A DNA stretch of 64,000 nt from Gottfriedia solisilvae (GTDB lineage Bacteria; Bacillota; Bacilli; Bacillales; Bacillaceae_G), in contig NZ_NETJ01000002.1 in NCBI RefSeq assembly GCF_002128405.1, positions 310,001 to 374,000 of the forward strand, given 5' to 3'. Shown piece after piece: positions 36,277-47,121 of this stretch. Numbering within the stretch: position 1 is the stretch's first letter; every line of letters starts with the position of its first letter. The notes beneath the pieces were generated by a model that was given only the letters and a program-made list of their open reading frames with translations, was not told the DNA's origin and made no database searches. The position numbers and the translations under genes were made by a program.

Positions 36277-37662
36277 ATGCATCGTTATTTACCAATGACA
36301 GAGCAAGACCGTCAAGAGATGTTAAAAACAGTTGGTGTTTCTTCAGTTGATGAACTATTTAGTGATATTCCTGAAAATGTGCGTTTTAATGGATTACTAA
36401 ATATTAAAAAAGCAAAATCTGAATCTGATTTATTACAAGAGCTTAGTGGATTAGCTAATAAAAATGCGAATTTAAGAGAATATGTATCATTCTTAGGTGC
36501 TGGCGTATATGATCACTACCTACCTACAGTTGTTGATCATGTAATTTCTCGTTCAGAGTTTTATACTGCATACACTCCATATCAACCTGAAATCTCACAA
36601 GGTGAGCTTCAAGCAATTTTTGAATTCCAAACAATGATTTGTGAATTAACTGGAATGGATGTTGCAAACTCTTCTATGTATGATGGAGGAACTTCTCTTG
36701 CAGAAGCGACTACTTTAGCAGCCGGTCATACTGGTAAAAAACGAATTTTAGTTTCAAAAGCTGTTCATCCGCAGTCACGTGAAGTTATTTTATCTTATGC
36801 TAAAGGTCAACACTTAGAGGTTGTTGAAATTGGTTTGAAAGATGGAAAAACTGATATCGAAGAGCTAAAAAATGAAATGAACGATAACGTAGCGTGTGTT
36901 GTTGTACAATACCCTAACTTCTATGGACAAATTGAGGCATTAGATGAAATTGAACCAGTTGCTCATACTGGAAAAAGCTTATTTGTTGTATCAAGTAATC
37001 CATTAGCATTAGCTGCATTAACTCCTCCAGGTGAATTTGGTGCTGATATTGTTGCAGGAGATGCTCAAACATTTGGTATCCCTACTCAATTTGGTGGACC
37101 ACACTGTGGTTATTTTGCTACGACAACAAAATTAATGCGTAAAATGCCTGGTCGTTTAGTTGGTCAGACAGTTGATGGTGAAGGCCGTCGTGGTTTTGTA
37201 TTAACACTTCAGGCACGTGAACAACATATCCGTCGTGATAAAGCGACTTCTAATATTTGTTCAAACCAAGCTTTAAATGCATTAGCAGCTTCAGTTGCAA
37301 TGACAGCACTTGGTAAATATGGTGCAGTTGAAATGGCAACACAAAATATACAACGCACTCAATATATGAAAAAGAAATTAGCTGAAAGTGGCATTTCTGT
37401 TGTTTTTGAAGGTGCTGCATTTAACGAGCTAGTAATTGATGTAAAACAAAATGTGTCAGAAATTAATAAAGAATTATTTACGAAGAAAATTATCGGTGGT
37501 TACGATTTAGCAAAAGTTGAACCTGCTATGGAAAATCATATGTTAATCGCTGTAACTGAACTACGTTCTAAACAACATATTGATACATTTGTAGAAGAGC
37601 TAGCATTATTAGTAGACGGAAAGGGGATGCAACATGCTGAAGGATCAACCGTTAGTTTTTGA
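36277..37662 (+). CDS. gcvPA: Glycine dehydrogenase (decarboxylating) subunit 1
   Basis: The N-terminal half of the split P protein, which decarboxylates glycine with PLP and passes the aminomethyl group to lipoyl-GcvH. It has 461 residues, with [15 protein letters not shown] at the start and [20 protein letters not shown], typical of the subunit. The C-terminus runs about a dozen residues past the usual end and overlaps gcvPB by 29 bases, so the subunits are translationally coupled. Confidence 0.95.
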   Translation: MHRYLPMTEQDRQEMLKTVGVSSVDELFSDIPENVRFNGLLNIKKAKSESDLLQELSGLANKNANLREYVSFLGAGVYDHYLPTVVDHVISRSEFYTAYTPYQPEISQGELQAIFEFQTMICELTGMDVANSSMYDGGTSLAEATTLAAGHTGKKRILVSKAVHPQSREVILSYAKGQHLEVVEIGLKDGKTDIEELKNEMNDNVACVVVQYPNFYGQIEALDEIEPVAHTGKSLFVVSSNPLALAALTPPGEFGADIVAGDAQTFGIPTQFGGPHCGYFATTTKLMRKMPGRLVGQTVDGEGRRGFVLTLQAREQHIRRDKATSNICSNQALNALAASVAMTALGKYGAVEMATQNIQRTQYMKKKLAESGISVVFEGAAFNELVIDVKQNVSEINKELFTKKIIGGYDLAKVEPAMENHMLIAVTELRSKQHIDTFVEELALLVDGKGMQHAEGSTVSF

Positions 37663-39091
37663 GATGAGTAAAGAAGGTCGTATTGCTTATAGTCTTCCAG
37701 TAATGGATGTTGAAGACATTAATATTGAAGATGTTATTCCAGCGACTTATATTCGAAAAGAAAAAGCAAATCTACCAGAAGTATCTGAATTAGATTTAAT
37801 GCGTCATTATACAGCACTTTCTAAACGTAATCATGGATTGGACTCTGGTTTCTATCCACTTGGTTCTTGTACGATGAAATACAATCCAAAAATTAATGAA
37901 GCTGTAGCCCGCTTTCCTGGTTTCGCTCATATTCATCCACTTCAAGATGAATACACAGTTCAGGGAGCTCTTGAATTAATGCATGAGTTGCAACAAGAAC
38001 TTAAGGAAATCACTGGTATGGATGAAGTAACGTTACAACCAGCAGCTGGTGCACATGGTGAGTGGACTGGATTAATGATTATCCGTGCTTATCACGAAAG
38101 TCGTGGAGATTTCAATCGTACAAAAGTAATCGTACCTGACTCAGCTCATGGTACAAATCCAGCTTCTGCAACTGTTGCGGGATTTGAAACAATTACAGTT
38201 AAATCAAATGAAAAAGGTTTAGTAGACTTAGACGATTTACGTCGTGTAGTTGATGAAAATGTAGCAGCATTAATGCTTACAAATCCAAATACACTAGGAC
38301 TTTTTGAAGAAGACATTTATGAAATTGCAGAGATAATCCATGCTGCAGGCGGTAAAGTTTATTATGACGGCGCAAACCTAAACGCTGTATTAAGTAAAGC
38401 TCGTCCTGGCGATATGGGATTTGACGTAGTACATTTAAATCTTCATAAAACGTTTACAGGTCCACACGGTGGTGGCGGTCCTGGTTCAGGTCCTGTTGGA
38501 GTAAAAGCAGATTTAATTCCATATTTACCTGCACCAATCGTTGAAAAAGTTGGAGATGAGTATGTTTTAAATTCTGATCGTCCAGAAACAATTGGTCGAG
38601 TTAAACCTTTCTACGGAAACTTCGGAATTAATGTAAGAGCATACACTTATATTCGTTCAATGGGTCCAGAAGGATTAAAACAAGTAACAGAAGATGCGGT
38701 ATTAAATGCAAACTATATGATGCGTAGATTAGAACCATACTTTGATCTACCATTCGATCGTCATTGTAAGCATGAGTTCGTAATGAGTGGCAAACGTCAA
38801 AAGAAATTGGGCGTACGTACATTAGATATCGCAAAACGTCTATTAGACTTTGGATATCACCCACCAACAATCTACTTCCCATTAAACGTGGAAGAATGTA
38901 TTATGATTGAACCAACTGAAACAGAATCGAAAGAAACATTAGATTCATTCATTGATACAATGATTGCGATTGCGAAGGAAGCTGAAGAAAATCCAGAAAT
39001 CGTTCAAGAGGCTCCACATACTACTGTTGTAAGTCGTCTTGATGAAACGTTAGCTGCTCGTAAGCCAGTATTACGTTACCAAAAAGCATAA
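37634..39091 (+). CDS. gcvPB: Glycine dehydrogenase (decarboxylating) subunit 2
   Basis: The PLP-carrying half of the split P protein, 485 residues. The cofactor Lys lies in [19 protein letters not shown], the glycine-rich loop typical of P proteins, and [10 protein letters not shown] is near the N-terminus. ATG 37634 has AAAGGGGAT upstream. A terminator follows immediately. Confidence 0.95.
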   Translation: MLKDQPLVFEMSKEGRIAYSLPVMDVEDINIEDVIPATYIRKEKANLPEVSELDLMRHYTALSKRNHGLDSGFYPLGSCTMKYNPKINEAVARFPGFAHIHPLQDEYTVQGALELMHELQQELKEITGMDEVTLQPAAGAHGEWTGLMIIRAYHESRGDFNRTKVIVPDSAHGTNPASATVAGFETITVKSNEKGLVDLDDLRRVVDENVAALMLTNPNTLGLFEEDIYEIAEIIHAAGGKVYYDGANLNAVLSKARPGDMGFDVVHLNLHKTFTGPHGGGGPGSGPVGVKADLIPYLPAPIVEKVGDEYVLNSDRPETIGRVKPFYGNFGINVRAYTYIRSMGPEGLKQVTEDAVLNANYMMRRLEPYFDLPFDRHCKHEFVMSGKRQKKLGVRTLDIAKRLLDFGYHPPTIYFPLNVEECIMIEPTETESKETLDSFIDTMIAIAKEAEENPEIVQEAPHTTVVSRLDETLAARKPVLRYQKA

Positions 39092-39096
39092 ATAAA

Positions 39097-39128
39097 ATCG
39101 TTCCCTTTTTTGAGGGAACGTTTTTTTA
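39097..39128 (+). terminator. Intrinsic terminator of the gcv operon
   Basis: CGTTCCCT pairs with AGGGAACG around TTTTTG, followed by seven T. Confidence 0.92.
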
Positions 39129-39620
39129 TTTTAATTGAAATATAGAAGATAATTTAATTTTTTCCCCAGTACCGTTACCTATAGAAAACTCTTTTACAAT
39201 ACGGTAATAACCAGGGTGTACATTATATTTTAAATTATCTGTATCTAATCCAATTTCACTATTATCTGTCTTCCCTTTATCTAAAATTATGCCGATCATA
39301 GTAAAAGCTATATTATCTTGAAAAGGAATTTTTCTCCATTTATCTTCTTGAAAAACTTCTAGTTCATATGGTGTTCCGTAAAGAATTGAATCTCCATTAT
39401 TCCTAATAACAAGGGGAATATGTTTCGTTCTTTTATCAAATGAAGCTGGTTCAATCTTCATCTCAAATTGAATAGTTTTATCTTTAAAATGATCAGGTAT
39501 ATCATTATGCTTTGATTGCTTGAATGAAGTGAATTTTTGATCATCTTTTATATTATGATCTTTATTACAAGCCGACAAGCTAAAGAGGAATATGACAATA
39601 AATAAAAATATTTTTTTCAT
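39126..39620 (-). CDS. Lipoprotein with immunoglobulin-like domain
   Basis: A 164-residue protein with a lipoprotein signal peptide (MKKIFLFIVIFLFSLSAC, lipobox LSAC, Cys18). A single beta-rich domain follows with PLVIRNNGDSILYGTPYELE and a final YYRIVKEF strand, the pattern of the Bacillus Big/Ig-like lipoprotein family. The role is unknown. ATG 39620 with AAAGGAAAAG is chosen over an upstream in-frame ATG seven codons before. Convergent with gcvPB. Confidence 0.78.
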   Translation of the reverse strand: MKKIFLFIVIFLFSLSACNKDHNIKDDQKFTSFKQSKHNDIPDHFKDKTIQFEMKIEPASFDKRTKHIPLVIRNNGDSILYGTPYELEVFQEDKWRKIPFQDNIAFTMIGIILDKGKTDNSEIGLDTDNLKYNVHPGYYRIVKEFSIGNGTGEKIKLSSIFQLK

Positions 39621-39877
39621 ATTTTCTTTTCCTTTCTTCATTCCTATTTTTTCATATATTAATGAAACTTCGTTAGAAAGAAAGCCGATTCCTCCTTAGT
39701 GAATAGTAGTGATATTAAAGAGTAATGTATTTTCTTTCTTCCTTAATAAATGATAGATTAAAAAATTCTATTTTAACATACTATGTTTTTCCAATAAATT
39801 ATTGATTTTTTTTCAGATTAGAGGGATAATTGTAGCATTATTTAACAGAAAATTAACATAATTGGGAGACGTTAAGA

Positions 39878-41242
39878 ATGAAAATCGCAAAATTTGGTGG
39901 TTCATCATTAGCCACTTGGGAACAAATTGAAAAAGTTTTTCAGATTGTGGTTTCAGATAAAGAACGTAAAATTATTGTGGTTTCAGCACCTGGAAAAAGA
40001 TATCCGGATGACATTAAAATAACTGATCTCTTAATTACTTGTGGGAGAAAATCAATCAATGGTGAAGACTATTCGATAGAATATAGTCAGATCATTGAAA
40101 GATATTCTGAAATTGCAAATGGCTTGTGTTTATCATCTGACATAATTGATGAGATTTCATTAAATATAGAAGGTGCTCTATCCAGTTCAAAGGAAAATCA
40201 TGCAAAATATATGGATGCTGTAATGGCGTGTGGTGAAGATAATTGTGCTAGGTTAGTAGCGAATTATTTTCAAATGAAAGAAATTGACGCAGAATATATC
40301 AATCCAAAAGATGGTGGTTTATTTGTAACTAATGAACCTGGTCATGCACAAGTCTTACCAAAAAGTTATCTTTTGTTACATGAACTTCGCAATAAAAAAG
40401 GTATTGTCATTTTTCCTGGTTTCTTCGGGTATTCAGAAGATGGAGATATTGTCACTTTTTCAAGAAGTGGTTCAGATATTACTGGTTCTGTTATTGCCAA
40501 TGGAGTTAAAGCTAGCTTATATGAAAATTTTACCGATGTGGATGCAGTGTATTCAGTGAATCCTTCTATCATTCAAGAGCCAAAAGAGATTAAAGAATTA
40601 ACGTATCGTGAAATGAGGGAGTTATCTTACGCTGGTTTCAATGTATTCCATGACGAAGCACTAATTCCTGCTTTTCAAGCAGGCATTCCGGTTAATATTA
40701 AAAATACAAACAATCCAACGGCTCCCGGGACAGTTATTGTAAAAGAAAGAAAGTTAACGAATGGTCCATTAGTTGGTGTAGCCAGTGACAATGGATTTTG
40801 TAGTATTTATATAAGTAAGTATTTAATGAATAGAGAAGTTGGGTTTGGGCGAAAAATCCTACAAATCTTAGAAGACTTTCATATTTCATATGAACACCAA
40901 CCAAGTGGAATAGATGATATTTCAATTGTTATTAGGCAAAATCAATTAACATCTACGATTGAAAATCAAATTATCAACCGTATACAGGACGAACTTCATG
41001 TTGATCATGTGGTTATTGAAAGAGATCTTGCTTTAATCATGTTAGTTGGTGAAGGAATGCGCCATAATGTTGGGACTACGGCACGCGCCAGTAAAGCCCT
41101 TGCAAATGCAAGCATCAATATTGAAATGATTAATCAAGGGTCATCTGAAGTTAGTATGATGTTTGGTGTAAAAGCAAGTGACGAGAAAAAAGCAGTACAA
41201 GTAATTTATGAAGAATTCTTCCCAAAAGTGTCATCTAAGTAA
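39878..41242 (+). CDS. Aspartokinase (class III / YclM type)
   Basis: Phosphorylates aspartate, the first step to Lys, Thr, Met and diaminopimelate. The 454 residues show KFGGSSLATWEQIEKV at the kinase start, the FSRSGSDITGSVIA substrate motif, and two C-terminal ACT domains (about 300-450) with the EGMRHNVGTTARA regulatory segment. The chain is a single-subunit, long-N-terminal type like YclM. No lysine riboswitch is visible upstream. RBS GGGAGACGTT. Confidence 0.88.
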   Translation: MKIAKFGGSSLATWEQIEKVFQIVVSDKERKIIVVSAPGKRYPDDIKITDLLITCGRKSINGEDYSIEYSQIIERYSEIANGLCLSSDIIDEISLNIEGALSSSKENHAKYMDAVMACGEDNCARLVANYFQMKEIDAEYINPKDGGLFVTNEPGHAQVLPKSYLLLHELRNKKGIVIFPGFFGYSEDGDIVTFSRSGSDITGSVIANGVKASLYENFTDVDAVYSVNPSIIQEPKEIKELTYREMRELSYAGFNVFHDEALIPAFQAGIPVNIKNTNNPTAPGTVIVKERKLTNGPLVGVASDNGFCSIYISKYLMNREVGFGRKILQILEDFHISYEHQPSGIDDISIVIRQNQLTSTIENQIINRIQDELHVDHVVIERDLALIMLVGEGMRHNVGTTARASKALANASINIEMINQGSSEVSMMFGVKASDEKKAVQVIYEEFFPKVSSK

Positions 41243-41320
41243 AATAATTAAATATAGATGAAGAGTATAACATCAGCAGAAATTCCATGATTAAATGGAA
41301 TGCATAAGGAGCTTATGAAA

Positions 41321-41815
41321 ATGACAGATAAAGAAATTCAATTACTTCAGTGTATTGAACAAAATGGTCGATTAAGTAATGACGTATTAGCAAAAATGAT
41401 TCAAATGTCAGAAGAAGAAGTCGTTGAGATTCTTAAAAAGTTTGAAAACGATCGTGTAATTTTACAATATATTACACTGATTGATTGGGGTAAAGTTCCT
41501 GTTCAAGAAAGTATAACGGCAATGATCGATGTAAAAGTAGCTCCAAAAAGAGGAGTAGGCTTTGATGAAATTGCTGAAAAAATATATTTATATCCTGAAG
41601 TAAAATCAGTTTATTTAATGTCAGGGACATATGACTTGTCAGTTGTTGTTGAAGGTAAAACAATGACTTCAATTGCTTCATTTGTATCTCAAAAACTATC
41701 AACCTTAGAATCAATTTTATCCACTACAACGCACTTTATCTTAAAACGATATAAACATGACAGTATTGTTTATGGACAGAAACAAAATGATAAGCGTATG
41801 GTGATCACGCCATGA
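41321..41815 (+). CDS. alaR: Lrp/AsnC family regulator AlaR
   Basis: A 164-residue regulator with an N-terminal HTH (about 3-60) and a C-terminal RAM ligand domain (about 70-150). AMIDVKVAPKRGVGFDEIAE and VYLMSGTYDLSVVVEG are close to B. subtilis AlaR (YugG). It overlaps the aminotransferase gene by four bases (ATGA), the same pair as B. subtilis alaR-alaT. ATG 41321 is preferred (RBS AAGGAG ten bases upstream); ATG 41315 is also possible. Confidence 0.88.
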   Translation: MTDKEIQLLQCIEQNGRLSNDVLAKMIQMSEEEVVEILKKFENDRVILQYITLIDWGKVPVQESITAMIDVKVAPKRGVGFDEIAEKIYLYPEVKSVYLMSGTYDLSVVVEGKTMTSIASFVSQKLSTLESILSTTTHFILKRYKHDSIVYGQKQNDKRMVITP

Positions 41816-43014
41816 GTAAATTTACCTTATCTAATACAGTCACAACACTTCAACCTTCGGGGATTCGTAAATTTTTTGATTTAGCTGCTAGCATGGATAA
41901 TGTTATTTCCTTAGGAGTAGGGGAGCCTGATTTTGTCACGCCTTGGAATGTACGTGAGGCAAGTATTTATTCGTTAGAAACAGGACATACAGCGTATACA
42001 TCAAATGCTGGTTTATTTGAATTACGAGATGAGGTCAGTCGCTATTTCTCTAAGAAGTTTGATGTACACTATGATCCGAACGAGGAGCTAATCATCACAG
42101 TTGGTGCAAGCCAAGGGATTGATATAGCGTTACGAACGATTTTAAATCCGGGTGATGAAGTGATCGTTATTGATCCTTGTTTCGTATCATATGCACCATT
42201 AGTTTCATTAGCAGGCGGTGTACCTGTTCATTTGGCAACAACTGGTGAAGAAGAGTTTAAAATTAATCTTCAAGCTTTAAAGAAAAAGATAACACCAAAG
42301 ACAAAAGCAATTTTACTTTGTAATCCTAATAATCCTACTGGTACATTACTTGAAAAGGAATTACTTGAGGATTTAGCAATATTTGTTAAAAAACATAATT
42401 TAATTGTCATTTCTGATGAAATTTATGCAGAGCTTGTTTATGATGGGGAATATACTAGTTTTGCAAAGATAGATGGTATGAGAGATCATACAATTTTAAT
42501 TTCTGGTTTTTCTAAAACGTTTGCAATGACTGGCTGGCGTTTAGGGATTGTTGCTGCACCTTCAGAAATCATTTCGCATATGCTAAAGGTTCATCAGTAT
42601 GCGATTATGTGTGCACCAACAATGTCACAACATGCAGCGGTTGAAGCACTTCGTAATGGTGAACATGATGTAGAAGCAATGAGAAGAAGTTATATGCAAC
42701 GAAGAAATTATCTTGTTTCATCGCTTCAAGAAAATGGTTTATCATGTCATTTGCCTGGAGGAGCATTCTATGTTTTCCCATCAATCCAAAATACAGGACT
42801 AACATCTGAAGAATTTGCAGAGCAATTATTGTTAAAAGAAAGAGTTGCGGTTGTCCCGGGAAATGTTTTTGGAGATTGTGGAGAAGGATTTATCCGATGT
42901 TCGTATGCTACTTCACTTGAACAGTTAATTGAAGCTACAAAAAGAATAGGGCGTTTTTTACAAACTCTCCCGACGTTTCAACCAGTAAATTTAACGAAAA
43001 TTGAAAGTAAATAG
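41812..43014 (+). CDS. alaT: Alanine aminotransferase-type class I/II aminotransferase
   Basis: A 400-residue PLP aminotransferase. The cofactor Lys is in SGFSKTFAMTGWRLG, CNPNNPTG binds the substrate, and the conserved C-terminal Arg is in EGFIRCSYAT. It is highly similar to B. subtilis AlaT (YugH), which converts pyruvate and glutamate to alanine, and is coupled to alaR. Confidence 0.9.
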   Translation: MSKFTLSNTVTTLQPSGIRKFFDLAASMDNVISLGVGEPDFVTPWNVREASIYSLETGHTAYTSNAGLFELRDEVSRYFSKKFDVHYDPNEELIITVGASQGIDIALRTILNPGDEVIVIDPCFVSYAPLVSLAGGVPVHLATTGEEEFKINLQALKKKITPKTKAILLCNPNNPTGTLLEKELLEDLAIFVKKHNLIVISDEIYAELVYDGEYTSFAKIDGMRDHTILISGFSKTFAMTGWRLGIVAAPSEIISHMLKVHQYAIMCAPTMSQHAAVEALRNGEHDVEAMRRSYMQRRNYLVSSLQENGLSCHLPGGAFYVFPSIQNTGLTSEEFAEQLLLKERVAVVPGNVFGDCGEGFIRCSYATSLEQLIEATKRIGRFLQTLPTFQPVNLTKIESK

Positions 43015-43023
43015 TCTAAAAGA

Positions 43024-43066
43024 AAAAGCTCTTGTGTTCCATATGGAATAGACAAGAGCTTTTTTA
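43024..43066. terminator. Bidirectional terminator between alaT and sirB
   Basis: AAAGCTCTTGT pairs with ACAAGAGCTTT. The loop holds a further palindrome around CCATATGG. It lies between converging genes and has T-runs for both strands. Confidence 0.85.
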
Positions 43067-43816
43067 TACATGAATGAAGGGGTGATTTAACTTTGTTTCT
43101 ATTAATCTTTCTTCAAAAATAGAAGCAATCAAATGATCATATCCAAGCGTTTCACAAAGAATCCAATTCTGTTGAATTGAAGCTGGCAGACTATTAATTT
43201 TCTCTGCAATTTCTTTCATCAATGTACCCGAAAAGAATAAATAAGGCACGACGATGATCGGACAATTTTTTTCAGTAAGAAGAAGTTTCCAAGCGTCGTC
43301 GAAAGAGGGTTTCGACACGGCCATGTAAGCAGGAATGACAGTTCTATTTAATTTAGTTTCAAGTAATGTAGCAATGCTTAAAAAATCATTTTGCGTAAGT
43401 GGGTCGCTACTACCACGTCCAACTAATAAAATTTTAGAATGAGGATGTACTTTTATCGTTTTTTCATAAATACGTTTCTTCACTAATTCAATCATATTTT
43501 GATGAACACCAATTGGATTGCCTAATGTGATTGTAACTTTTGGGAAACTTTTTTGAAATGCTGCAATTTCTTTTGGAATATCGATTTTTGCATGATTGGC
43601 TGATAATAGTAGAACAGGGAGGACCGTAATCGAAGTTGCTCCCTGTTGAATACAATTATGTAGTCCCTCATATATAGAGGGTTCTGCTAATTCGATAAAA
43701 CTAATTTCTTGTATTTTACAATTAATTTGTTTTTGCACTTTTTTAACAAAGTTTATGGCAGAATGGACTGCAGATTGTACGCGGCTTCCGTGACAAATAT
43801 ATAAAATAGCATCCAT
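43064..43816 (-). CDS. sirB: Sirohydrochlorin ferrochelatase (CbiX/SirB type)
   Basis: Inserts iron into sirohydrochlorin, the last step of siroheme synthesis. 250 residues with YICHGSRVQ near the N-terminus, VLPVLLLSANHAKIDIP carrying the metal His, and a second repeat with GRGSSDP and VVPYLFFSG. Last gene of the minus-strand sulfate operon, which fits its job of supplying siroheme to the sulfite reductase. RBS AAGGAGTG. Confidence 0.88.
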   Translation of the reverse strand: MDAILYICHGSRVQSAVHSAINFVKKVQKQINCKIQEISFIELAEPSIYEGLHNCIQQGATSITVLPVLLLSANHAKIDIPKEIAAFQKSFPKVTITLGNPIGVHQNMIELVKKRIYEKTIKVHPHSKILLVGRGSSDPLTQNDFLSIATLLETKLNRTVIPAYMAVSKPSFDDAWKLLLTEKNCPIIVVPYLFFSGTLMKEIAEKINSLPASIQQNWILCETLGYDHLIASIFEERLIETKLNHPFIHV

Positions 43817-43840
43817 TCAATCACTCCTTACAAGTAGTCA

Positions 43841-44626
43841 TTAAATACTAGAGTAACTTTTTTGATTTGGACGTACAATTGAATCTTGTTTAGATTCGAA
43901 CCATTTTAGTTGATGATGTAAATTTACGACTTCACCAACGACAATCATACTTGGGTTACTTATTTTTTCTTTTTCAGCAACTGATAGTACGTCTTTTAAA
44001 GTACATGTCACAGTTTTCTGTTGTTCTGTTGTACCATAGTGGATGAGAGCTACAGGTGTATCCTGATGTTTCCCATTTGATAAAAGTTGATGACGAATAT
44101 ATGGTAAATTACTTACCCCCATATAGATTGCAAGCGTGTCAATCCCTTTGGCTAATGCTTCCCATTTAACAGTATCATCTTCCTTACAATGCCCAGTTAC
44201 AAATGCAAAGGAACTACTAAAATCACGATGTGTTACTGGGATACCTGCATAAGCTGGTGCTGCTATACCAGATGTAATCCCTGGAACGATTTCGAATGGA
44301 ACTCCGCGCTCAACAAGATAAGCGGCTTCTTCACCACCTCGCCCAAAAATAAAAGGATCGCCACCTTTTAAACGTACAACATTTTTACCTTTTTTAGCAT
44401 ATTTAACTAAGAAAGCATTAATTGTTTCTTGCTTTAATGCATGGTAGTTTGGTAGTTTACCTGCGTAGATTAATTCTACTGATTCTTTTGCATACTCTAG
44501 CAGTTCTTTATTCACTAAACGGTCATATAAAATGACATCAGCATTTTGAATGCATTTTAGACCTTTTACAGTAATTAGATCAGCATCACCTGGTCCAGCG
44601 CCAACTAAATAAACTTTTCCAATCAT
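43841..44626 (-). CDS. sumT: Uroporphyrinogen-III C-methyltransferase
   Basis: Adds two methyl groups from SAM to uroporphyrinogen III to make precorrin-2 for siroheme. About 261 residues with the signature GPGDADLITVKGL, YDRLV, RLKGGDPFIFGRGGEE, and VPGITSGIAAPAYAGIPVTHR. ATG 44626 with GAGGTG six bases upstream is chosen. It lies between a DUF3906 gene and sirB. No precorrin-2 dehydrogenase gene (ylnF/sirC) is in the window. Confidence 0.92.
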   Translation of the reverse strand: MIGKVYLVGAGPGDADLITVKGLKCIQNADVILYDRLVNKELLEYAKESVELIYAGKLPNYHALKQETINAFLVKYAKKGKNVVRLKGGDPFIFGRGGEEAAYLVERGVPFEIVPGITSGIAAPAYAGIPVTHRDFSSSFAFVTGHCKEDDTVKWEALAKGIDTLAIYMGVSNLPYIRHQLLSNGKHQDTPVALIHYGTTEQQKTVTCTLKDVLSVAEKEKISNPSMIVVGEVVNLHHQLKWFESKQDSIVRPNQKSYSSI

Positions 44627-44642
44627 TCCATACACCTCATCA

Positions 44643-44861
44643 TCATCGTTTACTTAAAACCTCAATATCTAGGACAAAACCACCACTTTGACTAACTCTC
44701 TTTTTTTCATACATTAGTAAATCCTTAACGTCAGGTTTCTTTACATAAAATTTCTCAAGCTCGGTATCAACGAGCTTAAATGCTTTTTCATCATCATTTG
44801 CTAGAATGACTATCGGTACAGTTCGATTTTCTATTTGCGCCTCAAAACGATATAAAAACAT
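44643..44861 (-). CDS. DUF3906 family small protein
   Basis: A 72-residue protein MFLYRFEAQIENRTVPIVIL..., with DDEKAFKLVDTELEKF and a conserved GGFVLDIE end. This looks like DUF3906, which I recall in the same place in B. cereus sulfate clusters. ATG 44861 follows GGTGG; the longer frame reading back into the sulfite reductase gene is less likely. Function unknown; position suggests a helper for sulfite reduction. Confidence 0.7.
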   Translation of the reverse strand: MFLYRFEAQIENRTVPIVILANDDEKAFKLVDTELEKFYVKKPDVKDLLMYEKKRVSQSGGFVLDIEVLSKR

Positions 44862-44877
44862 AGGCCACCGACTTTCT

Positions 44878-46500
44878 TTAAGATGCTTTAACTGTTTCAA
44901 GAATTGTCGTTAAATGATTTTGTAATTCCTCAATACCAACTCTGGCTACATAATCTAAGTATGGTTCAGAAGGTAATTTATTCTCTTGAAAATGCTGTAA
45001 GAATTTTTCTAAAACAAGATGAAGGGAAGGGGATTCCACTTTTCCTTTTAGTTTTTCGTTTAATTTTCCACCGTTTGCTAAAGTTCCACCTACATAGATC
45101 TCAAATGCTTCAACTAATTCTTTTTTGTCATTTCGAGCTTTGATACCTTGTAGGCCGATATCAGCGATTGCTCTTTGACCACATGAGTTCGGGCAACCAA
45201 CCATATGAATCCGAACTGGAACATCAAGTGAAACTTTTTCATCTAAGTAAGTAGCAGTATCTTTCATACGAGCTTTTGTTTCTACTAATGCTAGATTGCA
45301 ATATTCATTCCCTGTACACGCCACAGAATAACCAATGAACTTAGGCGGAATTGGAGTGAATTTTTTTAGTAAAGGTTCTTCAAGTAATTCATTGATATTT
45401 GCAGTTGGGATATTTGGTAAAATTAAATTTTGTGAATTACAGTTTCTGATTTCTCCATTTCCATATTTCTTTACAATTCTTGCTAACTCGAAAACTTCCT
45501 CAGAATGTAATCTTCCAACTGGGATACTTAATCCGACATAGTTTAAACCATCTTGCTTTTGCGGATGTACACCGTAAAAATAACCTGCATTCCAGGACTC
45601 ATCAAATCCAGTTCCTTTTGTTAATAGTTCACCTGTATATTCTTGTAGTACATCTTTAAATTTTCCAACTCCCCAATCTGCTACTAAAAACTTTAAACGG
45701 GAGTGATGACGTTTTTCACGGTAACCAAAATCTCTAAAAATCGTTGTAACTGCAATTGCAACTTCCTTTACCTGATGTGGTAAAACAAATACATCAAGTG
45801 TTTGTGCTAAATGTGGTGCAGCAGATAATCCACCGCCAACTTTTAAATGGAAACCAGCTGTTTTGAGACCATCAATTTCTTTAATAGCTGGAACAAATGA
45901 AATACAATTAATCTCAGCATTAGAAGCATTACTAGTATTTGTACTAATTGACATTTTATATTTTCTTGGAAGATTCGAAAAATCTTCATTAAATTGGAAG
46001 AATTCATATATTTCTTTTACGATTGGTGTTGTATCGAATAATTCATTCGGATCAATACCAGCCAATGGATTACCAACAATATTACGTGTTATATCTCCAC
46101 AAGCACCTGCACTAGAAAGACTAACCTTTTCAAGTCGCGATAAGATATCTGGAATCTGTTCAATTGTTAACCAATGAAACTGAATGGCTTGGCGGGTTGT
46201 AATATCATAAACATCGCGACCATAATCCCGGGCAATTTCAGCTAATACGACTAGTTGATCATGCGATAATATGCCAGAAGGAACATTTACACGCATCATA
46301 AAGTAACCTGCTTCTTTTGGTTTTTGTAGATAACATCCTGCCCATTTAAATAAATCCCATTGATCTTTTGGGATCGATTCAAAACCATTCTTAGCGTAAT
46401 AAGGAATGTCGTCATAAATTTTTAATCCATCTTTTACTAGCTTCTTTTTTTCAGTTTCGTTTAACTTCGGATTGTCTTTCCATACTTTTTCAGTACTCAT
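44878..46500 (-). CDS. Ferredoxin-type sulfite/nitrite reductase (siroheme, 4Fe-4S)
   Basis: Six-electron reduction of sulfite to sulfide. 540 residues with two duplicated ferredoxin-like and siroheme domains. The [4Fe-4S]-siroheme cysteines are CTGNEYCN and GCPNSCGQ; substrate-binding RQAIQFHW and CGDITRN are present. The family covers both sulfite and nitrite reductases; the sat-cysC-cysH context favours sulfite. ATG 46500 has AAGGAG eight bases upstream. Confidence 0.88.
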   Translation of the reverse strand: MSTEKVWKDNPKLNETEKKKLVKDGLKIYDDIPYYAKNGFESIPKDQWDLFKWAGCYLQKPKEAGYFMMRVNVPSGILSHDQLVVLAEIARDYGRDVYDITTRQAIQFHWLTIEQIPDILSRLEKVSLSSAGACGDITRNIVGNPLAGIDPNELFDTTPIVKEIYEFFQFNEDFSNLPRKYKMSISTNTSNASNAEINCISFVPAIKEIDGLKTAGFHLKVGGGLSAAPHLAQTLDVFVLPHQVKEVAIAVTTIFRDFGYREKRHHSRLKFLVADWGVGKFKDVLQEYTGELLTKGTGFDESWNAGYFYGVHPQKQDGLNYVGLSIPVGRLHSEEVFELARIVKKYGNGEIRNCNSQNLILPNIPTANINELLEEPLLKKFTPIPPKFIGYSVACTGNEYCNLALVETKARMKDTATYLDEKVSLDVPVRIHMVGCPNSCGQRAIADIGLQGIKARNDKKELVEAFEIYVGGTLANGGKLNEKLKGKVESPSLHLVLEKFLQHFQENKLPSEPYLDYVARVGIEELQNHLTTILETVKAS

Positions 46501-46512
46501 TAACACATCTCC

Positions 46513-47109
46513 TTATTTGATATAATTTTGAACTTTTAAATATTGAAGTACTGTTTCAACACATTGTTCAATCGAAAGTGTGTCTGTATTTAAAGTGATT
46601 TCCGGACGATTTGGTGCTTCATAAGGGGAGCTTATACCTGTGAAATGTTGAATTTCACCACTTTTTGCTTTTTTATAAAGTCCCTTTGGGTCTCTGTTTT
46701 CACAAGTTTCAACTGAGCACTCAACATAAACTTCAATAAATTCATCTTTTTCAACAATTGATCGAACAAGATCTCGATCAGCTTGAAATGGGGAGATAAA
46801 GGCAGTAAGTACAATTTGCCCATCATCGACAAATAACTTAGCTACTTCTCCAATTCGGCGAATATTTTCGGTTCGATCACGATCTGTAAATCCAAGATCA
46901 TTATTTAATCCGTGGCGAATATTATCACCATCTAAAACATATTGCTGCACATTTTGTTGAAACAATGCTTTTGCTATTTCATTTGCAATCGTAGATTTTC
47001 CAGATGCTGATAAACCGGTAAACCATAGGATACAGCTATGATGATTGTTTTTTTGACGTCGATCTTGCTTCGTAATACTGGCTTGATGCCAAACAATATT
47101 TTTAGACAT
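46513..47109 (-). CDS. cysC: Adenylylsulfate kinase
   Basis: Phosphorylates APS to PAPS. 198 residues with Walker [13 protein letters not shown], the DGDNIRHGL motif, the [10 protein letters not shown] segment and the family end CVETVLQYL. Gap to sat is 12 bases. RBS GGAGAAAAAC. Confidence 0.94.
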   Translation of the reverse strand: MSKNIVWHQASITKQDRRQKNNHHSCILWFTGLSASGKSTIANEIAKALFQQNVQQYVLDGDNIRHGLNNDLGFTDRDRTENIRRIGEVAKLFVDDGQIVLTAFISPFQADRDLVRSIVEKDEFIEVYVECSVETCENRDPKGLYKKAKSGEIQHFTGISSPYEAPNRPEITLNTDTLSIEQCVETVLQYLKVQNYIK

Positions 47110-47121
47110 GTTGTTTTTCTC

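Noticed and set aside
39642-39877. Lysine riboswitch before the aspartokinase gene
   Set aside because: No L-box-like conserved segments or terminator are visible in the 236-bp gap.
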